Below are positions 1 to 8,444 of a DNA stretch of 64,000 bases, one piece after another. Source of the stretch: Rugamonas apoptosis. GTDB lineage: Bacteria; Pseudomonadota; Gammaproteobacteria; Burkholderiales; Burkholderiaceae_D. The stretch's first letter is position 1. Each line of letters starts with the position of its first letter. Position numbers and translations under genes: made by a program. Below the pieces are notes generated by a model. That model saw nothing but the letters and a program-made list of their open reading frames with translations, did not search any database and had not been told where the DNA came from. The DNA is taken from the NCBI RefSeq assembly GCF_014042355.1, contig NZ_JACEZU010000002.1, forward strand, positions 434,001 to 498,000. The letters run 5' to 3'.

Positions 1-377
1 TCGGTGGTGTCGATCTGGGCCTGGATCTGCTCGGCCTTGACGCGCTGGTCGAACGGGTCCAGCTCGGCGATCACGTCGCCTTCATGCACCAGCTGGTTAT
101 CCTCGATCATGACGCGAGTGACGACGCCGGCGATGCGCGACGACACCGGATGCACATGGCCCGTCACGTAAGCGTTTTCCGTCTCGACGAAATAATGGCC
201 GCGGTACCACATGCGGCCGCCGGCCGCCAGCGCGGCCAGCGCCACCAGGGCGGCCACCACCAGCACGCGACGGTTGGGCTGGGGAGCGGCCGGGGTGGCG
301 CGCGGGCTGGCGCCCGCACTGGCGCCGGGCACGGCGTTGAGCACTTTTTGTTCTGCTTCGGTGTGCAGGTTGGACAT
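1..377 (-). CDS. HlyD/EmrA-family membrane fusion protein (partial, N-terminal part)
   Basis: This is the periplasmic adaptor of a tripartite exporter, cut by the window edge after about 125 residues. The visible part has a short Ala/Pro-rich cytoplasmic tail, one membrane segment at about residues 36-55, then the start of the barrel/lipoyl region with VETENAYVTGHVHPVSSRI and LVHEGDVIAELDP, which is typical of EmrA-type adaptors. The start ATG follows a TGGAG ribosome site. The gene diverges from a TetR regulator, the usual layout for a regulated drug or toxin efflux system. The inner and outer membrane partners would lie outside the window. Confidence 0.88.
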   Translation of the reverse strand, partial: MSNLHTEAEQKVLNAVPGASAGASPRATPAAPQPNRRVLVVAALVALAALAAGGRMWYRGHYFVETENAYVTGHVHPVSSRIAGVVTRVMIEDNQLVHEGDVIAELDPFDQRVKAEQIQAQIDTT

Positions 378-440
378 GGGACGCTCCAGAAATGAAATTG
401 GGTAGGAGCATTATTGGTCAAGTTTTGGGCAAAGTCAAGA

Positions 441-462
441 AATGAAACGATTGCATTTCATT
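441..462. promoter_or_regulatory. Inverted repeat AATGAAA-N8-TTTCATT, likely TetR operator
   Basis: The two 7-bp arms are exact complements and lie between the divergent efflux-adaptor and TetR genes. A third AATGAAA copy lies at 391-397, just upstream of the adaptor start. TetR regulators usually bind palindromes in the shared promoter, so this is the best operator candidate. Binding is inferred. Confidence 0.5.
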
Positions 463-505
463 TTAATTTGGACTACATTATTGGCATCGACTACCATTGC
501 GCCCC

Positions 506-1231
506 ATGAAGATTTCCGCCCCCACCGCCCTGGAACCGGACAGCGTCCAGCTCGATCACGCCGCCAACGACGCCACCGACCATCAGTGCCCCGGCAAGAC
601 GGCCGGCCGGCCGCGCGCGGCCGATAAACAAGCCCGGCTGGAGAGCTTGCTGCAGACGGCCGCCTGCCTGTTCCTGGAAAAAGGCTACAGCAAGGTCAGC
701 CTGGAAATGATCGCCCGCGAAGCCCATGTGGCCGTGCGCACCATCTATGTGAAGTTCGGCGGCAAGGCCGGCTTACTGAACGCCGTCATCGCCGAAGGCC
801 GGGCCCGCTTCTTCGCCGGCATGAGCAGCATGGACACGGACACCCGCCCCATGGAGGAAGTGCTGGCCGATTTCGGGCAGCGCTTCCTGGGCCTGGTGTC
901 GGCACCCGCCTTCGTCAAGCTGCACCGCATGGTGATCGCGGAGGCGCACAGCACGCCGGAACTGGCGATCACCTTCAACCAGGCCGGCCCGCAGCAGACG
1001 CGCGAACAACTGTCGCGCTTTTTCGCCCGGCCCGAAATCAAGGCCCAGTTGCGCACGGAAGTGCCGCACGAGGCGCTGGCTGTGCACCTGATCAACTGCC
1101 TGCTCGGCGACCAGCTGAGCCGGGTGCTGTTCGCCGCCGACACCCCGCCCACGGCCGAGGAAAACCAGCGCCGCGTGGCGCAGGGCCTGGACTTGTTCCT
1201 CAACGGCGTACGGCGCCCCGCGCGCGACTGA
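506..1231 (+). CDS. TetR/AcrR family transcriptional regulator
   Basis: A 241-residue regulator that probably represses the divergent efflux adaptor gene. After an unusual 35-residue N-terminal extension, a TetR helix-turn-helix domain runs from about residue 45 to 95 (LQTAACLFLEKGYSKVSLEM, then VAVRTIYVKFGGKAGLL). A ligand-binding C-terminal domain of the AefR-like type follows. The ATG at 506 is used because the upstream in-frame TTG has no ribosome site, although the ATG's own site is also weak. The inverted AATGAAA repeats in the intergenic region are the likely operator. The ligand cannot be read from sequence. Confidence 0.88.
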   Translation: MKISAPTALEPDSVQLDHAANDATDHQCPGKTAGRPRAADKQARLESLLQTAACLFLEKGYSKVSLEMIAREAHVAVRTIYVKFGGKAGLLNAVIAEGRARFFAGMSSMDTDTRPMEEVLADFGQRFLGLVSAPAFVKLHRMVIAEAHSTPELAITFNQAGPQQTREQLSRFFARPEIKAQLRTEVPHEALAVHLINCLLGDQLSRVLFAADTPPTAEENQRRVAQGLDLFLNGVRRPARD

Positions 1232-1286
1232 CACTGCAAAACATTGTGATTTGCGCCATACTATCTCTTTATTAACAGGAGGCAGA

Positions 1287-1469
1287 ATGAGCAAGTCGAA
1301 TCGTCTTGAATGGAGCAGGCAGGTGGCGCGATTGAACGAGCGCATCAAGGGATTCCAGGCCAACCCCGACCAGGAACAATTGGATGCCGCCATCGCCGAA
1401 TTGCGCGCCTATGCCGAGGCCGCCCGCAGCGGCGGCATCGAAATTCCCACCCAATTCGTCGCCAACTGA
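1287..1469 (+). CDS. Small hypothetical protein, 60 residues
   Basis: A short gene with a perfect AGGAGG ribosome site six bases before its ATG. The product (MSKSNRLEWSRQVARLNERI at its start) is charged and mostly helical, has no cysteine or membrane segment, and resembles small coiled-coil proteins. I do not recognise the family. A GC-rich hairpin follows at 1487-1509. The strong ribosome site and compact reading frame argue that it is real. Confidence 0.6.
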   Translation: MSKSNRLEWSRQVARLNERIKGFQANPDQEQLDAAIAELRAYAEAARSGGIEIPTQFVAN

Positions 1470-1486
1470 GCGACTTTCCCCCGTCG

Positions 1487-1509
1487 CCCCGTGCCGCCCC
1501 GGCACGGGG
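1487..1509 (+). terminator. GC-rich hairpin after the 60-residue gene
   Basis: A perfect 10-bp stem, CCCCGTGCCG with a three-base loop, begins 17 bases after the stop codon. No clear T-run follows, so this may be a weak terminator or an mRNA-stabilising hairpin. Confidence 0.4.
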
Positions 1510-1606
1510 GCCTTAGCTTGTTGCGGGCAAAAAACAACAACGCAAGCCCCTTCCCCACCGCCCCCCGCACTTTGCGTCAACCATGGGCAACCGCCCTAAA
1601 GGCGTA

Positions 1607-1635
1607 TTGAGAACCGTCAAACTTCAGCGTATAAA
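1607..1635 (+). promoter_or_regulatory. Sigma-70 promoter of the chemoreceptor remnant
   Basis: TTGAGA and TATAAA are separated by exactly 17 bases. The whole segment is closely similar to the promoter at 2314-2342 in front of the intact chemoreceptor (shared GCGTATAAAAGTAA), so the two promoters look like duplicates. Confidence 0.65.
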
Positions 1636-1719
1636 AGTAACGTTTGCCTTTCCCAATCGGCGGCCCTGAAGTGATAGGGCGGCCAGCTCGCCAGCGAGCG
1701 CGGCAGCAAGGAGGCGGAA

Positions 1720-2223
1720 GTGAACCCCGCGCTGGCGGCCGTCGTCAAAGCACTGAAGGGCAGCGAGCGCGATATCGACGCCTCCCTGAGCGCCGTCAGC
1801 CAGGGCTGGGACAGCCTGGCCAAGGAAGTGGCCACGCGCGCCATCACGCCGGCGGAAAGCCTGCAGCGCCGCGCGGCCCAGGCCGACCGCCTGCTGCTGC
1901 TGATCGAACAGGTGGCGGCCCAGGAGATCGACGCGGTCGCCAACGGCAGTGTGGCCCTGGCGGAACGGGCCGGCGGCCTGCTGAGCCAGATCGTGCCCAA
2001 CATCAGCAAAACGTCGCAACTGGTGCAACAGATCACGTTAGCCTCGGCCGAACAAACTGCGGGGGTACGCCAGATCAACGTGGCCATCAACCAGCTGAGC
2101 ATGACCACCCAGCAGAACTCGGCCAGCTCGGAACAACTCGCTTCCACGGCCGAGGAAATGAGCAGCCAGGCCGAGGAGCTGCATCACACCATGTCCTTCT
2201 TCAAGGTGGCGCCCGGCGCATAG
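1720..2223 (+). CDS. Short methyl-accepting chemotaxis protein remnant (167 residues, no membrane or tip region)
   Basis: Residues 100-163 match the C-terminal signalling helix of chemoreceptors (ASAEQTAGVRQINVAINQLS, then a STAEEMSSQAEEL end). Residues 1-95 are helical and look like part of a sensor domain (ALKGSERDIDASLSAVSQGW). Transmembrane segments, HAMP and the conserved hairpin tip that contacts CheA/CheW are all missing. Full receptors are about 500-650 residues. A perfect AGGAGG site precedes the GTG start and the sigma-70 promoter is intact, so it may still be expressed as a soluble helical protein. I read it as an in-frame deletion product. A functional mini-receptor is possible but would lack the signalling tip. 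Confidence 0.55.
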   Translation: MNPALAAVVKALKGSERDIDASLSAVSQGWDSLAKEVATRAITPAESLQRRAAQADRLLLLIEQVAAQEIDAVANGSVALAERAGGLLSQIVPNISKTSQLVQQITLASAEQTAGVRQINVAINQLSMTTQQNSASSEQLASTAEEMSSQAEELHHTMSFFKVAPGA

Positions 2224-2313
2224 CGCGCAAAAAAACGACAAGGCGGCGACACGGTATACCGCCGCCCTCCCCTCTCCTGCCTTGGCCCGCCAGCGCAAGG
2301 CAAAAAAGTTGTA

Positions 2314-2342
2314 TTGAACGCCGTCATCTTTGAGCGTATAAA
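2314..2342 (+). promoter_or_regulatory. Sigma-70 promoter of the chemoreceptor gene
   Basis: TTGAAC and TATAAA are spaced 17 bases apart. This is about 75 bases upstream of the receptor ATG and nearly identical to the promoter at 1607-1635. Confidence 0.65.
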
Positions 2343-2417
2343 AGTAATAGTCACTTCTTCCTGACGACGCCCGGGAACCACCGGGCCGCCGCCTGATCGG
2401 TTCTTCGGGAGAACATC

Positions 2418-4280
2418 ATGCGCAGCAGATTGTCCATCAAGCAGATTTTCACCGGCTTTTTCATCATCACCCTCACCCTGTCGGCCCTCAGCCTGTGGGC
2501 CTTGTTCCAGATCGCGTCGCGCCAGGCCGAATCGACCAAGGCCAGCGAGGCGCGCTACCACTCCTACCTGCTGGCCGACGAACTGCGCCAAAGCTCGGAC
2601 GATTTGACCCGGCTGGCGCGCACCTACGTGGTGTCGGGCGATCCCCGCTACGAACAGCAATACATGGATATCCTGGCCATCCGCAACGGCGCCAAGCCGC
2701 GCCCCCAGCACTATGAGCGCATCTACTGGGACTTCATCGCGGCCGGCATGGACAAGCCCACGCCCGATGGCGAGACGGTGCCGCTGGCCGACCTGATGAA
2801 GAAGGCCGGCTTCACGGACGCCGAGTTCGCCAAGCTCAAACAGGCGCAAGCCAACTCCGATGGCCTCGTCAAGACGGAAGTGATCGCCATGAACGCCGTC
2901 AAAGGCTTGTTCGACGACGGCACCGGCAAGTTCACCAAGAAAAGCGAGCCGGACCTGGAGCTGGCGCGCCGCATCATGCACGACGCCGAGTACCACAAGA
3001 ACAAGGCCAAGATCATGCAGCCGGTGAATGAATTCCTCACCATCCTGGACCAGCGCACGGGTGAAGCCGTGGATGCGGCGGCGGCCGGCGCGCGCAACGC
3101 CTACCTGCTGGCCATCAGCCTGCTGGTGCTGTCGGTAGGCGCCTCGCTGGTCGGCCTGTACTTCGTGTACCGCCATATCCGCGACAGCCTCCGCAGCGCC
3201 GTGGGCTGCGCGGAGATGATCGCCGCCGGCGACTTGACGGGCCAGATCGAAGCGCAAAATAACGACGAGGTGGGCCTGCTGATGCGGGCCATGGACACCA
3301 TCAACAACAACCTGGCGCGCATGATCGGCAACATCCGCAGCAGCACCGACGAGATGACGACGGCCACCCATGAGATCGCGATGGGCAACGCCGACCTGTC
3401 GGCCCGCACCGAATCGCAAGCCAGTTCGCTGGAGGAGACGGCCAGTTCGATGGAGGCGCTGACGGGCACCGTGACCCAGAACGCCGGCCACGCGCGCCAG
3501 GCCAACGAGCTGGCGGCCAGCGCCTCCACGGTGGCGGCCCAGGGCGGCGAAGTGGTGGCGCAGGTGGTGCAGACCATGGGCGCCATCAAGGACAGTTCGG
3601 GCAAGATCGTCGACATCATCGGCGTGATCGACGGCATCGCCTTCCAGACCAATATCCTGGCCTTGAACGCGGCCGTGGAAGCGGCCCGCGCCGGCGAGCA
3701 GGGCCGCGGGTTCGCGGTGGTGGCGTCGGAGGTGCGCAGCCTGGCCCAGCGCAGCGCGGCGGCGGCCAAGGAGATCAAGGAACTGATCAACGACTCGGTG
3801 GAACGGGTCGATACGGGCAGCAAGCTGGTAAACGACGCCGGCCAGACCATGGACCAGATCGTGCAATCGGTGCGGCAGGTGGCCGACATCCTGGTCGAGA
3901 TCACGGCCGCCAGCCAGGAGCAGAGCACCGGCATCACGGAAGTGAACGCGGCCATCACGCAAATGGATTCCATCACCCAGCAGAACGCGGCGCTGGTGGA
4001 ACAGGCGGCGGCGGCCGCCGAAAGCTTGCAGGAACAGGCGCAGGCGCTGGCCCAGGCGGTGAGCATCTTCCACGTGCCGGGCGGCGCGCATGCGGCGCCG
4101 GCCCGGCCCGCGCTGGCGCCCACGCCCAAGGCGCCCGCACCGGCGGCCGCCGCCCGTCCGGCCCAGCGTCCCGTGCTGAAAACGGTGCCGCGTGCGCCGG
4201 CGCCGCAACTGGCGGCCAAGACGGCCAAGGCGGCAAGCAAGGCGCAAAGCGCGCCAGCCGACGAGTGGGAGGAATTCTAA
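2418..4280 (+). CDS. Methyl-accepting chemotaxis protein with C-terminal EWEEF pentapeptide
   Basis: A 620-residue inner-membrane chemoreceptor that signals through CheA/CheW. Transmembrane segment 1 spans about residues 11-32, a periplasmic helical sensor 33-228, segment 2 about 230-252, and HAMP 253-305. The signalling hairpin follows, with the invariant tip [20 protein letters not shown] near 412-431. An Ala/Pro-rich flexible linker (about 555-612) ends in EWEEF, which matches the xWxxF tether that recruits CheR and CheB in E. coli Tar/Tsr (NWETF). The remnant at 1720-2223 sits just upstream under a duplicate promoter. No che genes are nearby, so it must feed a pathway encoded elsewhere. 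The ligand is unknown. Confidence 0.93.
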   Translation: MRSRLSIKQIFTGFFIITLTLSALSLWALFQIASRQAESTKASEARYHSYLLADELRQSSDDLTRLARTYVVSGDPRYEQQYMDILAIRNGAKPRPQHYERIYWDFIAAGMDKPTPDGETVPLADLMKKAGFTDAEFAKLKQAQANSDGLVKTEVIAMNAVKGLFDDGTGKFTKKSEPDLELARRIMHDAEYHKNKAKIMQPVNEFLTILDQRTGEAVDAAAAGARNAYLLAISLLVLSVGASLVGLYFVYRHIRDSLRSAVGCAEMIAAGDLTGQIEAQNNDEVGLLMRAMDTINNNLARMIGNIRSSTDEMTTATHEIAMGNADLSARTESQASSLEETASSMEALTGTVTQNAGHARQANELAASASTVAAQGGEVVAQVVQTMGAIKDSSGKIVDIIGVIDGIAFQTNILALNAAVEAARAGEQGRGFAVVASEVRSLAQRSAAAAKEIKELINDSVERVDTGSKLVNDAGQTMDQIVQSVRQVADILVEITAASQEQSTGITEVNAAITQMDSITQQNAALVEQAAAAAESLQEQAQALAQAVSIFHVPGGAHAAPARPALAPTPKAPAPAAAARPAQRPVLKTVPRAPAPQLAAKTAKAASKAQSAPADEWEEF

Positions 4281-4332
4281 CCAGCGCCTGGCCGGCCGGG
4301 GCTGGCCAGGGCTTGCGGAGGCTTGTTGGGGC

Positions 4333-4794
4333 TTACTTGTAAATACCGGAGCCGACGATCAAGTCGCCGCTGCGCTCGACGTAGCCAGCTTTCAGGTCAA
4401 CCTGTTTGGTGACCGGGTTGGGCCATTTGTATTCGACCCAGCCCTTGCCGGCCGGCCCGGTGGCCGTTTCAATGAAGCTCTTGACGATGGCCTTGCCGTC
4501 GCCGTCGCGCATCTCCAGCAGGTTGCGCCCGACCATCTTGGGATTGACGCCGTGCGCCAAAGAGATGCCCTTCATGTCATACACGTAGACATACAGGTCG
4601 CGGTCGTGGAAGGTGGTGTTGGCGGGATTGGCGAATTCGGCGAACGCCTTGTCCTTGCCATGTTCCTTGATGTAGGTGATCGCCTTCTGGGTCATGGCGA
4701 CGGCTTCGGCCGCCGTGCCTTTCTCGGCGGCGCTGGCTGGGGCCAGCACGCACAGCGATGCGCCGAGGATGGCGCAGCTGAACAGGGTTTTCAT
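4333..4794 (-). CDS. Secreted single-Cache domain protein
   Basis: A 153-residue protein with a clear signal peptide (cleavage after about residue 22, PASAA). It consists of one Cache_2-type sensor fold: a long N-terminal helix (AMTQKAITYIKEHGKDKAF), then YVYVYDMKGISLAHGVNPKM, which is the typical Cache strand-loop. No membrane anchor or output domain follows. Such stand-alone periplasmic Cache proteins are common beside chemoreceptors and may present a small ligand to them. It converges on the receptor gene, with 52 bases between the stops. The ligand and partner are inferred, not shown. Confidence 0.82.
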   Translation of the reverse strand: MKTLFSCAILGASLCVLAPASAAEKGTAAEAVAMTQKAITYIKEHGKDKAFAEFANPANTTFHDRDLYVYVYDMKGISLAHGVNPKMVGRNLLEMRDGDGKAIVKSFIETATGPAGKGWVEYKWPNPVTKQVDLKAGYVERSGDLIVGSGIYK

Positions 4795-4916
4795 ACGATG
4801 TCTCCGTTATTGAACTAATGGCTGGTCTGGGGCACCCTCGGGCTGCCCGCGCCAAGTATGGGAGAATTCCGCCCGCTTGTCGTCAGTAGAAATACGGAGC
4901 CGCACGCCGCGCGCAT

Positions 4917-4946
4917 AAAAAAAAGCCGGGAACCAGTCCCGGCTTT
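4917..4946 (-). terminator. Rho-independent terminator of the pdh operon
   Basis: On the minus strand, the stem AAAGCCGGG / CCCGGCTTT with a seven-base loop is followed by a run of eight T residues. It lies about 37 bases after the lpdA stop codon. Confidence 0.85.
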
Positions 4947-4982
4947 CTGTTCCACAGCTTACCGCATTAATGCATTCACGCC

Positions 4983-6764
4983 TTAGCGCTTGCGCGGTGG
5001 CGGCAGGTCGGTGCAGCTGCCTTCGTACACTTCGGCGGCCATGCCGATCGACTCGCCCAGCGTCGGGTGCGGGTGGATGGTCTTGCCGATGTCGGTGCCG
5101 TCGCAACCCATCTCGATGGCCAGCGCGATCTCGCCGATCATGTCGCCAGCGTGCGTGCCGACCATGGTGCCGCCGATGATGCGGTGCGTTTCAGCGTCGA
5201 ACAGCAGCTTGGTGAAGCCTTCGGCGCGGCCATTGGCCACGGCGCGGCCGCTCGCGGCCCACGGGAAGTGGCCCTTCTCGACCTTGATGCCCTTGGCCTT
5301 GGCTTCGTCTTCCGTGATGCCGGCCCATGCCACTTCCGGATCGGTGTAAGCCACCGATGGAATGACCTTGACGTCGAAGTGCGACTTCTGGCCCACGGCC
5401 GCTTCGGCCGCAACGTGCGCCTCATGCACCGCCTTGTGCGCCAGCATGGGCTGGCCCACCAGGTCGCCGATGGCGAAGATGTGCGGCACATTGGTGCGCA
5501 TCTGGCTGTCGACCGGAATGAAGCCGCGGTCGCTCACCACCACGCCGGCCTTGTCGGCGGCGATCTTCTTGCCGTTCGGGCTGCGGCCCACGGCCACCAG
5601 CACCAGATCGTAGAGCTGCGGCGCGGGCGCGGTTGCACCGGCTTCAGCCGCTTCGAAGGTGACCTTGATCCCTTCCGGCAGCGCTTCCACGCCAACCGTC
5701 TTGGTCTTGGTCATGATGTTGTCGAAGCGCGCTTCGTTGTACTTCTGCCAGACCTTGACCGCATCGCGGTCGGCGCCCTGCATCAGGCCATCCATCATTT
5801 CGACCACATCGATGCGGGCACCGAAAGTCGAGTAGACGGTCGCCATTTCCAGGCCGATGATGCCGCCGCCGATGACCAGCATGCGTTTCGGGATCTGGCG
5901 CAGTTCCAGCGCGCCGGTCGAATCGACGATGCGCGGGTCTTCCGGCACGAACGGCAGCTTCACCACCGACGAACCGGCGGCGATGATGGCCTGCTTGAAC
6001 TGCACCACCTTCTTGCTGCCATCCTTGGCGGTCACTTCGATATGGTTGGCGCTCAGGAACTGGCCGACGCCGACCACAACCTGCGTCTTGCGGGCCTTGG
6101 CCATGCCGGCCAGACCGCCGGTCATGTTCTTGATCACGCCTTCCTTGTACTTGCGCACCTGGTCGATGTCGATGGCCGGCTTGGCGAAGGTGACGCCGGT
6201 GTTGGACATGTGCGCCGTCTCGTCGATCACGGACGCCACGTGCAGCAGCGCTTTCGACGGGATGCAGCCCACGTTCAGGCACACGCCGCCCAGCGTTTCG
6301 TAACGCTCGACGATGACGGTGTTCAGGCCCAGGTCGGCCGCGCGGAAGGCGGCCGAGTAGCCGCCAGGGCCGCCGCCCAGCACCATCATGTCGCAATCGA
6401 CATCGACGGCGCCGGTATAGCTGCCGCCGATCGGCGCCACGGCCGGGGTGGCGCTCGGCGCCGGTGCCGGTGCAGGCGCTGCCGCCGCAGGGGCCGGCGC
6501 GGCGGCGGCAGGCGACGCGGCCGCGCCGCTCGATTCCACCACCAGCAGCAGGCTGCCTTCATTGACCTTGTCGCCCGCCTTGACCTTGATTTCCTTGACC
6601 ACGCCGGCGTCGGTCGAAGGGATCTCCATGCTGGCCTTGTCCGATTCCACCGTCGCCAGCGACTGGTCGACCTTGATGGTATCACCCACCTTGACCATCA
6701 CCTCGATCACTTCCACGTCCTTGAAGTCGCCGATGTTCGGTACTTTCACTTCCACTGTGCTCAT
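4983..6764 (-). CDS. lpdA: Dihydrolipoyl dehydrogenase (E3) with N-terminal lipoyl domain
   Basis: FAD enzyme that reoxidises dihydrolipoamide with NAD+ in the pyruvate dehydrogenase complex. It has 593 residues, longer than the usual 470 or so, because a lipoyl domain (residues 1-79, lysine in ESDKASMEI) and an Ala/Pro linker precede the catalytic core. The core shows the FAD motif [17 protein letters not shown], the redox pair in [13 protein letters not shown], the NAD motif [15 protein letters not shown] and the C-terminal HPHPTLGES with the catalytic His. It is third in the aceE-aceF-lpdA operon, 12 bases after aceF. Lipoyl-tailed E3 is known from several betaproteobacteria. Confidence 0.97.
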   Translation of the reverse strand: MSTVEVKVPNIGDFKDVEVIEVMVKVGDTIKVDQSLATVESDKASMEIPSTDAGVVKEIKVKAGDKVNEGSLLLVVESSGAAASPAAAAPAPAAAAPAPAPAPSATPAVAPIGGSYTGAVDVDCDMMVLGGGPGGYSAAFRAADLGLNTVIVERYETLGGVCLNVGCIPSKALLHVASVIDETAHMSNTGVTFAKPAIDIDQVRKYKEGVIKNMTGGLAGMAKARKTQVVVGVGQFLSANHIEVTAKDGSKKVVQFKQAIIAAGSSVVKLPFVPEDPRIVDSTGALELRQIPKRMLVIGGGIIGLEMATVYSTFGARIDVVEMMDGLMQGADRDAVKVWQKYNEARFDNIMTKTKTVGVEALPEGIKVTFEAAEAGATAPAPQLYDLVLVAVGRSPNGKKIAADKAGVVVSDRGFIPVDSQMRTNVPHIFAIGDLVGQPMLAHKAVHEAHVAAEAAVGQKSHFDVKVIPSVAYTDPEVAWAGITEDEAKAKGIKVEKGHFPWAASGRAVANGRAEGFTKLLFDAETHRIIGGTMVGTHAGDMIGEIALAIEMGCDGTDIGKTIHPHPTLGESIGMAAEVYEGSCTDLPPPRKR

Positions 6765-6776
6765 AGATCGCTCCCC

Positions 6777-8423
6777 TTACAGCAGAATTTTGCGCATATC
6801 GGCCAGCACATCGCCCAGGTACACGGCGAAGCGCGCACCCATGGCGCCGTCGATCACGCGGTGATCGTAGGACAGCGAGGTACCCATCATCAGGCGCGGC
6901 TGGAAGGCCTTGCCATCCCACACCGGCTTGATCGAAGCCTTGGACAGGCCCAGGATCGCCACTTCCGGCGCGTTCACGATAGGCGTGAAGTGCGTGCCGC
7001 CTATGCCGCCCAGCGACGAAATGGTGAAGCTGGCGCCCTGCATGTCGGTCGGTTTGAGCTTGCCTTCGCGCGCCTGCGCGGACAGTTCGCCCATTTCCTT
7101 GGCGATCTGCGCCACGCCTTTCTTGTCGGCGTCCTTGATCACAGGGACCACCAGGCCGTTCGGCGTGTCGGCCGCGAAGCCGATGTTGTAGTACTGCTTG
7201 AGGATCAGGTTCTCGCCCTTCTCGTCCAGCGAGGCGTTAAAGGCCGGGAATTTCTTCAGCGCGGCGACCGAGGCCTTGATCACGAAGGCCAGCATGGTCA
7301 GCTTGACGGCGTCCTTGTTCTTGGCGTTGGCGGCGTTCGATTCGACGCGGAACGCTTCCAGGTCGGTCACGTCGGCTTCGTCGAACTGCGTCACGTGCGG
7401 GATCATCACCCAGTTGCGGTGCAGGTTCGGGCCGCTGATCTTCTTGATGCGCGACAGCGGCAGCAGTTCGGTGGCGCCGAACTTGCTGAAGTCCAGCGAC
7501 GGCCATGGCAGCAGGTCCAGGCCCACGCCGGTGCCGGCGGGCTTGGCGGCGCCGGCTGGCGCGGCCACGGTGCCCGCCATCACGCCCTTGACGTAGCCTT
7601 GCACGTCAAGCTGGGTGATGCGGCCTTTGGGGCCGGTGCCGGGCACCAGGCCCAGGTCCACGCCCAGTTCGCGGGCGAACTTGCGGATCGACGGCGAAGC
7701 GTGCGACAGCTTGCCAGTCACCACCGAGCCGGCCGATGCGGCTGGCGCAGCGGCGGCAGGGGCAGCGGCCGCAGGCGCGCTGGCGGCGGCTGGCGCGGCA
7801 GCGGCTGGCGCGGCGGCGGCGGGTGCCGCCACCGCGGCGCCGCCGGTCGCTTCAACCACCAGCACCAGCGAACCTTCAGCGACCTTGTCGCCCACCTTGA
7901 CCTTGATCTCCTTGACCACGCCGGCGTGGCTGGACGGGATCTCCATGCTGGCCTTGTCCGATTCCACGGTGATCAGCGACTGGTCGACCTTGACCGTATC
8001 GCCGACCTTGACCATCACCTCGATCACTTCCACTTCCTTGAAGTCGCCGATATCCGGCACCTTCACTTCGACCGGGCCGGCCGATGCCGCAGGAGCGGCG
8101 GCTGGCGCAGGGGCTGGCGCAGCAGCGGCAGCAGCGGCTGGCGCTGCTGCGGCGGCTGGGGCGGCCACTGGGGCAGCGGCGGCGCCATCGGCCTCCACCA
8201 GCAACAGCAGCGAACCTTCAGCCACCTTGTCGCCCACCTTGATTTTGATCTCTTTGACCACGCCGGCCTGGCTGGATGGAATCTCCATGCTGGCCTTGTC
8301 CGATTCCACCGTCACCAGCGACTGGTCGACCTTGATCGTATCGCCCACCTTGACCATCAGTTCAATGACTTCGACTTCCTTGAAATCACCGATATCCGGG
8401 ACTTTAACTTCCACAATGCTCAT
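6777..8423 (-). CDS. aceF: Pyruvate dehydrogenase E2, dihydrolipoamide acetyltransferase, two lipoyl domains
   Basis: Transfers the acetyl group from E1 to CoA and forms the core of the complex. Of 548 residues, lipoyl domain 1 covers 1-76, an Ala/Pro linker follows, lipoyl domain 2 covers about 117-193, and a second Ala-rich linker leads to a peripheral subunit-binding domain ([20 protein letters not shown]). The catalytic domain ends with the acyltransferase motif [13 protein letters not shown]. Both lipoyl lysines sit in [12 protein letters not shown]. It lies between aceE and lpdA with short spacers, so the three are co-transcribed. The number of lipoyl domains varies between species (E. 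coli has three). Confidence 0.97.
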   Translation of the reverse strand: MSIVEVKVPDIGDFKEVEVIELMVKVGDTIKVDQSLVTVESDKASMEIPSSQAGVVKEIKIKVGDKVAEGSLLLLVEADGAAAAPVAAPAAAAAPAAAAAAAPAPAPAAAPAASAGPVEVKVPDIGDFKEVEVIEVMVKVGDTVKVDQSLITVESDKASMEIPSSHAGVVKEIKVKVGDKVAEGSLVLVVEATGGAAVAAPAAAAPAAAAPAAASAPAAAAPAAAAPAASAGSVVTGKLSHASPSIRKFARELGVDLGLVPGTGPKGRITQLDVQGYVKGVMAGTVAAPAGAAKPAGTGVGLDLLPWPSLDFSKFGATELLPLSRIKKISGPNLHRNWVMIPHVTQFDEADVTDLEAFRVESNAANAKNKDAVKLTMLAFVIKASVAALKKFPAFNASLDEKGENLILKQYYNIGFAADTPNGLVVPVIKDADKKGVAQIAKEMGELSAQAREGKLKPTDMQGASFTISSLGGIGGTHFTPIVNAPEVAILGLSKASIKPVWDGKAFQPRLMMGTSLSYDHRVIDGAMGARFAVYLGDVLADMRKILL

Positions 8424-8444
8424 AGCGTTTGCTCCGTATTCTAT

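Noticed and set aside
2184-4247. A 687-codon minus-strand frame over the chemoreceptor
   Set aside because: Antisense shadow with Arg/His/Gly-rich composition; the plus-strand frame has clear chemoreceptor motifs.
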